Assembly (NCBI RefSeq): GCF_003597395.2
Contig: NC_133771.1
Location: 45,937,663-46,001,662 of the forward strand
Length of the DNA stretch: 64,000 nt
Source: Chelonoidis abingdonii
Taxonomy: Eukaryota; Chordata; Testudines; Testudinidae
Direction: 5' to 3'
The stretch's first letter is position 1; each line of letters begins with the position of its first letter. This document shows positions 21,931 through 32,612 of this stretch, piece after piece. The translations under genes and the position numbers were made by a program. The notes beneath the pieces are model-generated. The model had not been told where the DNA came from. It searched no databases and saw only the letters and a program-made list of their open reading frames with translations.

Positions 21931-22608
21931 TCAGAGGGATAAATACCAGGGAGGGAGAGGAATTATTTAAGCTCAGTACCAATGTGGACACAAGAACTAA
22001 TGGATATAAACTGGCTATCAGGAAATTTAGACTTGAAATTAGATGGTTTCTAACCATCAGAGGAGTGAAGTTCTGGAATAGCCTTCCAAGGGGAGTAATG
22101 GGGGCAAAAGACGTATCAGGCTTCAAGACTAAGCTTGAAAAGTTTATGGAGGGGATGGTATAATGGGATAGCCTAATTTTGGCAATTAATTTGCCTTTGA
22201 CTTCTAGCGGTAAATATGCCCAATGGCCTGTGATGGGATGTCAGATGGGGTGGGATCTAAGTTACTACAGAGAATTCTTTCCTGGGTGTCTGGCTGCTGA
22301 GTCTTGCCCACATGCTCAGGGTTTAGCTTATCACCATATTTGGGGTCAGGAAGGAGTTTTCCTCCAGGGCAGATTGGCAGAAGCCCTGGGAGTTTTTCAG
22401 CTTCCTCTGCAGCGTGGGACATGGGTCACTTGCTGGAAGATTATCTGCACCTTGAAGTCTTTAAACCATGATTTGAGGACTTGAGTGGCTCAGACACAGG
22501 TTTGATACCCACCCATTCCTGTGAGATTCTGTGGCCTGCATTGTGCAGTAGATCAGATTAGATGATCATAATGGTCCCTTCTGACTTTAAAGTCTATGAT
22601 TCTATGTA
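21931..22608 (+). mobile_element. CR1 3' end (RT C-terminus and 3'UTR)
   Basis: Text such as TCTGTATCAGAGGGATAAAT, GGAGTGAAGTTCTGGAATAG and GGTCCCTTCTGACTTTAAAG, ending TCTATGATTCTATG, is the canonical end of turtle CR1 copies. The terminal octamer-like ATTCTATG repeat marks the true 3' end at about 22,605. The first 200 bases encode the end of the RT in broken frame. Confidence 0.8.
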
Positions 22609-23129
22609 GCTCAAGTACTAAATTCAGAGGGTGGCAGGGGAGAGGGGGTCACCTATCTTACTACTTTTTAATCATGCTCATGTTCCTGATTTAACTGTGC
22701 TAATCTTATTTCAGATCCATTAGATGGTTTAAAAAAAATTCTAGTGCAATTAAAGCCAATTTTAAAGCATTTTTTTCTTTAGGATCTGCAGTGCCTTTAT
22801 TTATTTATTTGTTTTCTTTCTTTCTTTAGTGCTATTGAAAATGACTGCAAAAGTACCAATATTCAATCATAAAGCAGAGCCCTGTTAATAAATGAGCTTT
22901 GTATACATTATGGTAACCACCAGCATCTTGTTAAGTTAGTTATAAAATGAAACTAACATGCAAAGCAGCTGTAGAATTATTTTTGAGTTCTAGAAACATT
23001 GCAGAGCACAAAGATGAAGGAGCATGTTATAGTCACATTGTCTCATATGTTCAAGTTATACTCCAGGAGCCCGATGACCTAGGAGCTAAATCATTCTTTA
23101 CTATCCTCCCTTTCTGCTAAATAAATTAT
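22609..23129. other. Unassigned AT-rich stretch
   Basis: Contains a short TTTA/TTTC microsatellite at about 22,797-22,829 and no supported gene. Confidence 0.4.
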
Positions 23130-23325
23130 ATTTCTTCTTCAAGTGGTTGTTCATGTCCATTCAAAATAGGTGTGCACATGCCGTGTGCATGCCAGGCAGA
23201 AGATTTTCGCCTAGCAACGCCCGTAGGGTCGGCCCTGGCGCCCCCTGGAGTGGCGCCTCTATGGAGCCCTATAAAAGGGCCTGTTGACTCTCCACCCACT
23301 CAGTTCCTTCTTACCACCGGTGATG
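23130..23325 (+). repeat. DIRS left inverted terminal repeat
   Basis: The segment GTTGTTCATGTCCATTCAAA through GGGTCGGCCCTGG and CCCCCTGGAGTGG to CAGTTCCTTCTTACC is present in inverted form at about 31,455-31,640. Identity by eye is high over about 170 bases. It carries the likely promoter. Confidence 0.85.
23270..23277 (+). promoter_or_regulatory. TATA box in DIRS left terminus
   Basis: TATAAAAG in the context CCCTATAAAAGGGCC. It lies about 210 bases upstream of the first gag ATG. An inverted counterpart (CCCTTTATAGGG) sits in the right terminus near 31,510. Role inferred from sequence and position only. Confidence 0.5.
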
Positions 23326-23481
23326 GCTAGCTGGAACTTCGCTTGCTTGTAGCAAGCTTAGCAGTGTCCATAAACCTCGTGTATATAGTTTGTGTATTTA
23401 GTTAGTCTATCTAGATTAGTTGTACATAGTTCTTTGCTGTTGGGGATTCCCCCCACCACCTACTGGTCGCCCCGCCGGGGC

Positions 23482-25714
23482 ATGCCCGGGTCTCCTGGGT
23501 TTAAACTCTGCAAGGACTGCAGAAAGTTCATGCCTAAGAGTGCCCCGCACTCTGCTTGTCTGCAGTGCCTCGGGGAGAGCCACCAAAGGGACCGGTGCAC
23601 TATTTGCAGGGCCTTTTGTCCTAGAACTCTCAAAGACAGAGCACAAAGACTTAGAGTTCTTCTGATGGAGGCTGCCTTGTGGCCGCCTTTGTACCCAGAG
23701 TCGGCCGACGCGGTGCCCAGCATATCATCGTCGGTGCGAAGCGCCCCAGCACCAGCATTAGGACTTAGGTCCCAGCCCAAATCCTCTAAAACCTGGCACC
23801 GGAGGGAATTGGGTCATAAGAAGTCGGCCTCAGTGTGGCACCGCTCGCCCTCCCTGGTGCCTGCTAAGAAGAAGAGGTCAGTGAGGAGGTGATTGCCCTG
23901 CCAGGACCTCGACAGGCCGACGCCGCCCGCCAGTACAAGTGGACAGGCTGGGCTCCAGCCCCAGGCTGCTTTGTCGACTCCCACACTGGAGAAAGGGCGG
24001 TCGAGTCTGGAGCGACCAACATCCCCGGGCCTTAGCGGAGACGTGCGTCCCCCCACAACGACGGAGGCATTCAAGGTGGCCTCAGACCTGCTGAGACTTC
24101 TGGTATCGGCCTCCCCGCATCGTGGCAGGGAGTTGTGGACCATTGCTCGTCCCCCAGTACAGTCTAGGGGCAAGCTGGCTATGCTGTCGCCTCCCTCTCC
24201 GTTCCGTGCCACCCGGGCGGCACAGGACCAGAGAGACAGCTCCTCGCCTCAGCGCCAATCTCTGGTGACAATGGGTGCTGCTCCTCCCAGGTCCTCTTAT
24301 TCAGAGACCTCAGACTCAGAGGCGGACTCCTATCACTCCAGCTGGTCGCGGAGCAGGAGGTCAACTTCGGGGTTGAGCCACCAACGGTACCCACCACAGT
24401 GGCAGCAGCAATGGCAACCGCTCTCCCAGTGGCCATTTTGGACCCCCTCGGCCTACCACAGTCGGTGGGCCAGGCGTTTGGTCCTCGCTCCAGGTCGGCC
24501 TTGGTCTCCTCGGCATCGATGGCCCCTGTGCAGTTGCCTCCTCCACCAGCACCGTTGCCAGGCAGGGGGGTGCTGCATCTAAGTTCAGCACCCCTAGCTG
24601 GGCATCAGCACTGGCAGCGACCACGGTGCGGGCTCAACAGGTACCACCAGAGACGCCAAGCCATTCATTGGCAATCCCGGTACCAGCCGCGGTGCCGCAT
24701 TTGGAACCAGCACCGGCCCCGCAACCTCGGTACCATGTGCCTCCGGACCCTGAAGGGCTGGAACTGCCGAAGTATGGTCCAATCCAAGTGAATTCCTCCT
24801 CTTCTTCCTCGGATGAGGCGGTCACAGATGTAGCCATGGCACCGGCCCTGGAAGACACTAGGATCCTTCAGCAACTGCTCAGGCGAGCGGCTCACAGCCT
24901 CGCAATCCAGGCTGAGGAAATTGAGGTGGACGTAGATCCGGTAGTGGACATCTTGGCTCCATCAGGACCATCCAGGGTGGCCCTACCATTGAGCAAGATC
25001 ATAGAGGATATGTCCCGCACCTTATGGCAAACGCCAGCTTCATTGGCCCCTACTGCCAAGAAAACAGAGAGTTGTTAATTTGTGCCCTCTAAGGGGCATG
25101 AGCATTTGTACACCCACCCTTCCCCAGACTCGCTGGTGGTAGAAGCGGCCAACCAATGGGAGCGTCAAGAGTTTCAAGGGTCAATGCCAAAGAACAGGGA
25201 CACCAAAAGGCTCGACCTCTTCAGTAGAAAGGTGTACTCCACAGCCGGCCTTCAACTACGAATAGCCAACCAACAGGCTGTCGTAAGCCAATATGGTCAT
25301 AACACATGTTCGGCCATGTCAAAGTTTACCGAGCTCCTTCCCCAGGATTCAAGGGCAGAGTTTTCGGCCTTGGGGAAAGAGGGAAAGCTCATCTCCTGAG
25401 CCTCCCTCCAGGTTGCCCTAGATGCAGCAGACTTGGCCTCATGCTCCATGGCAACAGGCCTGGTCATGAGGCAGGGAGCCTGGCTCCAGGTCTCAGGCCT
25501 CCCCTATGAGGTCCAGCAGACTATCCAAGACCTCCCCTTCGAAGGGCAGATGCTGTTTTCGGACAAAATGGATAAGCGTCTGCATAGTCTAAAGGACTCG
25601 AGGGCTACTCTCATGGGCCTGCATACCCCGGCAACCCAGCATAGACAGTTTAGGCTGCAAGCGACCCCACGCCCTTACCAGCCTCAGAATCGTCCAGAGG
25701 TTGGGTGCAGATGA
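23482..25714 (+). pseudogene. DIRS gag-like protein, broken
   Basis: The ATG at 23,482 opens MPGSPGFKLCKDCRKFMP, followed by CLQCLGESHQRDRCTIC (about 23,558-23,610), a cysteine/histidine cluster typical of the start of DIRS gag in vertebrates. A long proline- and serine-rich middle follows. In-frame TGA at 23,890 interrupts the first frame, which continues to 24,582; the C-terminal half is read in another frame from 24,626 with stops at about 25,078 and 25,399. I chose this ATG because upstream codons in the same frame lie in the 5' leader. Confidence 0.65.
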
Positions 25715-25999
25715 GGCAGGAATGACAGGAGGCACCACCAATGCCACCCCTCCGGCCAGGCATCCGGCCAACCGAGACTGACGTCGGGGCCTAGACCCCC
25801 TATGTGATGGTACGGTTGAGGACAGCCTACCGATCAGGACTCCGGATTCTTCTTTCCCTACCTTTGGGTCACATCTGTCCCCCTTCTACCATGCCTGGTC
25901 CTGAATCACGTCGGACAGTTGGATGCTTCGCACGGTAGAGAGGGGATATTCTATCTAGTTCTCCTCCCTCCCACCCCACCAGCCCACCTCCCCGTCCCT

Positions 26000-26884
26000 C
26001 TTCAGGGACCCCTCTCATGAGCAACTTCTAATTCAGGAAGTGTGGTCCCTCCTCACAGCGGGGATGGTGGAGGAAATTCCTCAGGAGCTCAGGGGCAGAG
26101 GCTTCTACTCCCGGTATTTTGTAATACTGAAGGCAAAAGGGGGCCTCAGACCCATCCTGGACTTGCGGCTGCTGAACAAGTTTGTGAAAAAGCTCAGATT
26201 CCGCATGGTCTCCCTGTCTTTGATCATTCCCTCCTTGGATCCAGGAGATTGGTATGCTGACCTCGACTTAAAGGACACATATTTCCATATTGCCATAATC
26301 CCCCAACACCATCGGTACCTCAGGTTTGTCATGGCCGATGCCCATCTGCAGTTCACAGTGATCCCATTAGGCCTATTGGCGGCTCCAAGGGTCTTCATGA
26401 AGTGCATGGCAGTCGTGGCGGCCTTTCTGCACAGGTAGGGTATCCAGGTATACCCCTACTTGGATGATTGGCTTATAAAGGGCCACTCCAAGGAGCAGGT
26501 GGAAGCTCAGGTGCTTTTCATCAGGTGGACCTTCCTCGAGCTAGGCCTCCTCTTAAATGAGGCCAAGTCCACCCTGTCTCCTACCCAAAGGATAGCATTT
26601 ATAGGGGCGGTTCTGGACTCAACACACACCAGAGCGTATCTTCTGGAGTCCAGGTTCCAGTCCATGTTTGAAATCATTCTCGGTCTGCAACATGCCCCGA
26701 CCACCATGGCAAGAAACTGCCTCAGGCTGTTGGGCCACATGACGGCGTACACCTATGTGGTGAGCCATGCCAGACTCCGGCTTCACCCACTACAATCCTG
26801 GTTGGTGATGGTATACTGCCCGGCCAGGGATCCCCTGGACTCAGTGGTGACTCTTCCCCAAGTGGAGCTGAGCTCTCTCCAATG
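26000..26884 (+). pseudogene. DIRS reverse transcriptase
   Basis: Frame 3 reads VEEIPQELRGRGFYSRYFVI, LKAKGGLRPILDLRLLNKFV, DWYADLDLKDTYFHIAI, and LQFTVIPLGLLAAPRVFMK, then after a TAG at about 26,436 the catalytic box YPYLDDWLIKGHS at 26,453-26,491. These are the palm motifs of DIRS/Ngaro RTs, with the YLDD retained. The following connection domain runs to a TGA near 26,883. The single stop between the fingers/palm and the active-site box inactivates the copy. Confidence 0.85.
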
Positions 26885-27547
26885 ATGGCTCGACCCGCTG
26901 AAGGTGTGCTAGGGTGTTCCTTTCACCACCCCTCAACCCTCCCTCTCCCTGGTGACAGATGCCTTGGATCGGGGATGGGGAGCACACTTGGGAGATCTCA
27001 GGACACAAGGCTTGTGGTCGCAGGAGGACCTCAAGTTACATATCAACGTCAGGGAGCTGAGAGCTGTTTGCCTGGCTTTGTCTTACCTTCCAATCCCACC
27101 TGGCCGGCAGATGTGTCTCAGTCCTCACAGACAACACGTCAGCGGTCTTCTATATCAACAAACAGGGGGAAGCCCTCGTGCTGTGGGACTTTTGCATTCA
27201 GAATGCTACCCACCTGACGGCGTTCTACCTCCCAGGGGAACAGAACGGCCTGGCGGACGCCCTCAGCCTCTCTTTCCGGGGTCACGAGTGGTCACTTTGT
27301 CGGGACACAGTGCGCTCAATCTTCCGCCTCTGGGGTCGTCCCCAGTTAGACCTGTTTGCTTCAAGGGAAAACAGCAAGTGTCGGCGCTTTTGCTCCCGCC
27401 GGGGCCACTGCCCAGGGTCTCTGTCGGACTCCTGTCATGGAAGGAAGAGCTACTCTACACCTTTCCTCCAATTCCTTTGATATACAGGGTAATTCTCAAG
27501 ATCCGCAGGGATCACGCCCATGTAATCCTGATAGCATCGGCGCGGCC
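26885..27547 (+). pseudogene. DIRS RNase H
   Basis: The frame from 26,952 gives VTDALDRGWGAHLGDLRTQG (about 26,954 on), where intact copies have the first RNase H aspartate, then LHINVRELRAVCLALSYL (glutamate block). After a frameshift come LPGEQNGLADALSLSF (about 27,229-27,276) and a RPQLDLFASRENSKC tail near 27,340. The sequence stays DIRS-like up to IRRDHAHVILIA at about 27,535, where the hAT insertion begins. Confidence 0.8.
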
Positions 27548-27555
27548 ATGCCAAC

Positions 27556-30160
27556 CAGGGCCAGCTTTAGGAAGTGCGGGGCCCAATTCGAACAGCTTCA
27601 GTGGGGCCCTGGTAGGGATGACTAAAACAAAAAAACACTTAAAAAACCCCTTTCGTTTCTTCCATGTATTATTTACTTTCCATGACTATATAAATAATAA
27701 CAAAATTATATATTACATACATTGCATCATATATTAATTAGCTGATTTGTACTTTCATATTAGGAAAATAATTTGTTTTGATAGTTGTACAACTGATTTA
27801 GTTTTATTAACAACGTCTTCAAATATTTCCTTATTTAAATATAAATTTGCACCCCTCCCCCCCCCAGTGCAGGCCTGCCCCGTGGAAACAAACCCCCTCC
27901 CCAGCTCTGCCCTGTCGAAACAGTTGAGCGGGGGGGCAGGAAGAACGGCACACTGGGTTGACCATGATCACAGCAGTCAATATAGGACCTGCCCCCTCCC
28001 TGCGCTCAGCCCCACCATTCACATCCCCTCTTTACCCCCTAGCCCCCTGCTGGCTTGCCTGCATCCTCCTAGTCTAGTCTCACCATCACTCGCCTCCTTT
28101 ATCTTCTTTCCCTCTCGCAGAAACCGCCTCGATGCCCGTCTCTAGGATAACTCCTGCTGGCTCAGTGCTTGCCTCTTTGCCCACTCGCCACTTGCCCCTT
28201 CACCTCCTCCCAAGTATAAGGCCTCATCAAGACCCAGGTGTACGTATATTACTGCACCACAGTCCTTCAATGCATTGTGATAAATCTTCTGCATAATGCA
28301 TTGTTGTATAATTTATATGATTTGTATTGAACCTTTGGTAATTGTTATAGGAGGCCCTAAATGGTAGTTGTAATTAAAAGTAAGAACGTGTCTTTTTGCT
28401 AGGAGTTAGAATAACGATCTTCCCCCACTTTGTACATCCTTGCCGTTGAATGATGAGTGTGAATTAGGAAGGTGTGGGAGGCCAGCACCTCCAGACAGCT
28501 GCACCTTGGAGAGGGCTGGGAGCCCAGACCAAGGAGAGCTTGTGCCCAGGCTGAGTGGACGGCGTTTTGGTGCTGGGATGCAGGTCTGGGCTGCGCACAG
28601 GGTTCTGTAATTGCAGGAGGGGGGTATGGATGCAGGTCAGACAGAGTTTGGAGGCGAGAGAGGATGGTGTGCTGCGGGATGGAGGGGGGGCCATACATGG
28701 GTCTCTTCCATCCTCATGCTGCCCTCACCATAGTTCTCGGTGTCTGGAACGAGGCTGCCCCTTGCCAGTTTGCAGTAGGAGTGGATGGCGGGGGAAACCA
28801 CAGGCAAACTCTGTTTTATCTTTCGTTATGGGTCATTTGACGCCTTACACACCCTTTATCCGCCTCTTTCACTCCCGCTTTTCTACTGGGGCTTGTTTTA
28901 TCTTTCGGTGAGCCAGATGGAACAACAAAGCCCACGTTGAGAGCAACATGCTGGAAAGACTAGCATGAACCCACACCGCTAGCCACATCCCAGAGGCCAG
29001 GAGCTGAGGGCAAATGTCCACTCCCAAGCCACCATGTTTCACTCCTGGCCTTCTCCCACGCTGCCATGTGATCTGGTTGGCATTCATCAGGTGGATATTC
29101 CAAGTGGACCGACTGAACCCCTGCTCAATTACCGCGCCTGTTCATGCGACACGCTGCACTCTGAAGGCACCTTCCCTTCCGCTGCCGAGGAGCTGCTGGA
29201 TGGCTAGAAGCCTGAGCTGGGCATGTTCTTTGATCTAGAATATTATCTATGCCCCCTGCCAGAAAAAACCTTTAGATAATCCCCCCCCAGCCGGTTCTAT
29301 TTTTATTGTTCAGTGCAAATGAAGAGCCCATACGATTCAATGTGAAATATCACCTCCTACTAGTGATCTTTGGCAGCAGGGAAAACAGAGTTGATGGGAA
29401 GGGAACTGGTTTGGATAGGAGCCCCAGTCCCCTTCCTTTGCAAAATAATTTGGAGAGGGAATCAGATCACGCTGTGCCTCAGTTTCCCCTTCTGCAGGGG
29501 GATGTGGGGGAAATAAAAGTCTCAGCCTGCCGTGCCATGTTGCAGACCTTTCGCATTCTCCTCTCTTGCTGGAGTTCACAGCTTAGTGCTGTGGAGTTCA
29601 CAGCACTAAGTACCGGCTGGGCGCTTTTTTCCTGAGTTACATTACATGATCCCGTCTTTAGTTCTGAAACAGACACAGGCAGGCACAAACTCACCCTCAA
29701 ACAGCAACACCACTAAAACCACAACACCAACCCAATCTTACAAACCTAGGGGGAATGACAGGGTCAAACACTCACCGTTGGAAGCCCCAGCAGCTGTTCA
29801 GGTGAGTGAGGTCCACTGCAGATTCCTGTCTCCCACCAACCAGAAGCTCCCTCGGCATCTCCTCCAGGTGAGTGCTGGGGGGAGGGGAGGGGAGGGGACG
29901 GGAGGAAGGCTACAATCATGTGTGCCTCCTCCCCCTCCCCCCCTTCCCCCTTTCCCTCCCCCTCCTGACCTGCAACACCCAGCGGCTGCCTCTGACTCAG
30001 CCTTCTGCTGGCCAGCGTCTCTCGTTGCCTAGCAGCAACAGCTGCTGCTTCCAGGAGATGCAGAACTTTGCTTCCGGGAGACAGCCGGCCAGCGCGGGGC
30101 CCCGTCAGGCGTGGGGCCCGATTCAGGGGAATCAGGCAAATCGGCCTAAAGCCGGCCCTG
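27556..30160. mobile_element. hAT element nested in DIRS, perfect 8-bp TSD
   Basis: Termini are CAGGGCCAGCTTTAG at 27,556 and CTAAAGCCGGCCCTG ending 30,160, inverted complements with one mismatch. ATGCCAAC flanks both sides (27,548-27,555 and 30,161-30,168), a perfect 8-bp hAT duplication. The left 300 bases are AT-rich, the remainder G+C-rich with C-runs and G-runs. I recognise no transposase in it, so it looks non-autonomous. Open frames inside it (for example 28,472-28,840) have no family signal. Confidence 0.9.
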
Positions 30161-31345
30161 ATGCCAACATTGGTACACGTCGCTCCTGCACATGTCCACC
30201 CGAGCGCCCCTCACGCTGCCCCTGCTGCCGGACCTGATCACGCAGGACCAGGGCTGCCTCCGCCACCAGACCTAGCAATCACTCCACCTCACAGCCTGGA
30301 TGCTCCATGGTTGAACCCAGTGGAGATGCAATGCTCCCAACAGGTCAGACGAGTGCTGCTCGGTAGTAGAAAACTTCGACCGAGGCCACTTACCTGGCCA
30401 AATGGAAGTGCCTCTCCATCTGGTCCAGTCAGCGAGAGCAGGAACCGTTGCGGGCCCCAATTCCCATTACCTTAGACTATCTGCTCCACCTGAGACAGTT
30501 AGGCCTTTCCCTCTCCTCAGTTCGAGTTCACTTAGTGGCCATCTCGGCTTTCCACCTGGGAGAAAGGGGCACCTCGGTGTTCGCAAACCCGCTGGTTGCT
30601 CGTTTCCTCAAGGGCATGGACAGGCTGTTTCTGCATGTCCGTCAACCAGCTCCTACTTGGGACCTCAACCTGGTCCTCTCTGCCATCATGGGGCCTCCCT
30701 TCAAGCCCCTGGCTTCCTGCTCACTGCTGTACCTGTAATACAAGGTCGCTTTTCTTGTAGCAATCACCTCGGCCAGGAGGGTATCTGAGCTCAGGGCACT
30801 GACATCCGATCCTCCATACACGGTCTTCTATAAGGACAAGGTCCAACTTAGACCTCACCCGGCTTTCCTCCCCAAGGTCGTCTCCCAATTCCACATGGGA
30901 CAAGATATCTTCCCACCAGAGTTTTATCAAAGCCACACTCTTCCGGTAAGGAGCGGAGGTTGCATTCCCTGGATGTCCACAGGGCCCGAGCCTTTTATGT
31001 TGAACGGACAAAGCCGTTTAGATGATCGACCCAGCTTTTCATTGCGGTGGTGAATAGAATGAAGGGGCTTTCGGTCTCTCAGAGGATCTCTTCATGGATC
31101 GCGGCTTGCATACGGGAATGCTATCGTATAGCTAGAGCCCTTATCCCTCTGGTTATGGCCCATTATACCAGGGTACAGGCCTCCTCCACAGTGTTCTTGG
31201 CTCAGATCCCGACTCAGGAGATTTGTAGTGCTGCCACGTGATCCTCCATCCACACGTTCACGTCGCACTATGCCATCATGCACCAGGTTAGGGATGATGC
31301 CACCTTCGGTCGTGCAGTGCTGCAGTTGGCAGAGTCACCTACTTT
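30161..31345 (+). pseudogene. DIRS tyrosine recombinase
   Basis: Reading in shifting frames: PITLDYLLHLRQLGLSLSSV (from about 30,460) and VHLVAISAFHLGERGTSVFA form the N-terminal core-binding part. The catalytic part has ITSARRVSELRALTSDP (first catalytic arginine, about 30,766-30,815), MAHYTRVQASS (H-x-x-R box, about 31,155-31,185) and the nucleophile region SHYAIMHQ (about 31,260-31,285). All four R-H-R-Y landmarks are therefore visible. Frameshifts near 30,738, 31,020 and 31,240 break the gene. Family role: recombination of circular cDNA into the genome. Confidence 0.8.
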
Positions 31346-31374
31346 GAATGGACATGAACAACCACATGAAGAAG

Positions 31375-31690
31375 AAAAACCGGTTACCCACCTTTTAGTA
31401 ACTGTTGTTCTTTGAGATGTGTTGTTCATGTCCATTCCAATACCTACCCTCCTGCCCCTCTGTCAGAGTGCCGGCAAGAAGGAACTGAGGGGGCGGAGGG
31501 TCAACAGGCCCCTTTATAGGGTACTGTAGTGGCACCACTCCAGGGGGCGGCAGGGCCGACCCTACGGGCGCTGCTAGGGGAAAATCTTCCAGCTGGCGTG
31601 CACGCAGCACACGCGCACCTACTTTGAATGGACATGAACAACACATCTCAAAGAACAACAGTTACTAAAAGGTGGGTAACTGTTTTTTTC
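31375..31690. repeat. DIRS right terminus with inverted internal copy
   Basis: The block ACCGGTTACCCACCTTTTAG to TTGTTCATGTCCATTCC (31,380-31,440) recurs inverted as GAATGGACATGAACAACACA to AAAGGTGGGTAACTG (31,627-31,681). The middle (31,455-31,640) is the inverted counterpart of the left terminus. Such a compound right end is the expected arrangement of a DIRS inverted repeat plus internal complementary region. Confidence 0.8.
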
Positions 31691-32268
31691 ATGTTTTGGG
31701 GGCGGGAGGGGACAGTGGATCATGAATTACAAGATTATTGCTTTTCAAGAATGTTTGTGTTATGATTGCTTGTGACTCTAACTGTAACCATAGAAATGAA
31801 ACTTTGGTGTAAATAATCATGTCCTAGTATTTCAAGCTTGACAGCACTATGTAAAGATTTATAGAGCAGAAATGTCATTAAATGGATCAATGCAATCCTC
31901 CAGGTTTAACAGAAATGTCTTCTATGTTCTTTTTTTTCTCTTTTAAGAGTGCTAATTGCACCCAAATGTCTCATGGCTTTAAGGTTTATATTCTGCTGGG
32001 GACTACTCTATGAACATTTATTTCTGTAATGAGCTCCAGCTGTTAAACCCACAACTGCAATTTGTTTTTTATAATCTGATCGCAGATTATAGCAAGGAGC
32101 AACAGTGTTGGAGTTCAACATTTGTAGTTAGCCGAAAATGTACAAAAAGAGATTTCAAAAGGTACAGCAGTTTCTCCTCATAGAGTTCAAAATTCATATA
32201 CAACAATGTTGTTCAAGGTGAACTGTTTACTGTGTGTTTTGTTCTGCGTATTTTTTCAATAATTCTGA
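31691..32268. other. Unassigned stretch
   Basis: AT-rich, no supported gene or repeat. Confidence 0.35.
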
Positions 32269-32270
32269 TA

Positions 32271-32308
32271 TTCTAATGTCCTAACTATCTTCTAATGTCC
32301 TAACTATC
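32271..32308 (+). repeat. Two tandem copies of a 19-bp unit
   Basis: TTCTAATGTCCTAACTATC is present twice in direct succession (32,271-32,289 and 32,290-32,308), immediately before the inverted DIRS fragment. Confidence 0.85.
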
Positions 32309-32310
32309 TT

Positions 32311-32409
32311 CCGCGATACATGGAGAGATCCTCTGAGAGACCAAGAGCCCCTTCATTCTATCCGCCACCGCAATGAAAAGCTGGGTCGACCGTCTAAACG
32401 GCTTTGTCC
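32311..32409 (-). mobile_element. Inverted DIRS recombinase fragment, left half
   Basis: On the minus strand this matches the DIRS recombinase segment at about 31,010-31,100: it contains GTTTAGACGGTCGACCCAGC and CTTTTCATTGCGGTGG. It continues at 34,321 after the endogenous retrovirus. It is a second DIRS copy in the opposite orientation, only some 600 bases beyond the end of the first. Confidence 0.85.
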
Positions 32410-32612
32410 TGTGGAAGAAGGGAAAGAATTGACAAGGATTTGTAGGGGATCTTAATGCATGTCAGTCTGTTAGCGGGAGTTAGGCCAGCTGTAACCCTTA
32501 TGACGTGGAACATGTAGAAGCAAGGATAGTGTGAGACAAGTAAGAAAGAACTGTGTGAGAAGTTATCACTCACAACCTTGCCTAATAATCAAATGCATAG
32601 ACTGGCACCCAG
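32410..32612 (+). repeat. Truncated 5' LTR of the ERV
   Basis: These 203 bases align without gaps to the start of the 3' LTR (offset exactly 1440) with 8 differences that I counted by hand, 7 of them transitions. The rest of the LTR, including the poly(A) region, is missing and the sequence passes directly into env. Confidence 0.9.

Larger units (their letters stand above)
23130..31690 (+). mobile_element. DIRS-like tyrosine-recombinase retrotransposon
   Basis: A nearly full-length DIRS-type element: left inverted terminal repeat, gag, RT-RNase H, tyrosine recombinase and right terminal inverted region. DIRS elements integrate with a tyrosine recombinase instead of a DDE integrase, so no target duplication is expected and none is seen. 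A 2.6 kb hAT element (27,556-30,160) interrupts it between RNase H and recombinase; without it the element is about 5.95 kb. Every coding region has stops or frameshifts. Confidence 0.85.

Noticed and set aside
23814..24212. 132-codon minus-strand open frame
   Set aside because: Antisense shadow of DIRS gag.
24399..24791. 130-codon open frame as a separate gene
   Set aside because: It is an out-of-frame shadow of the GC-rich DIRS gag region.
28472..28911. 118-122 codon open frames in the nested hAT
   Set aside because: They overlap each other in two frames in GC-rich sequence and show no transposase or other domain.
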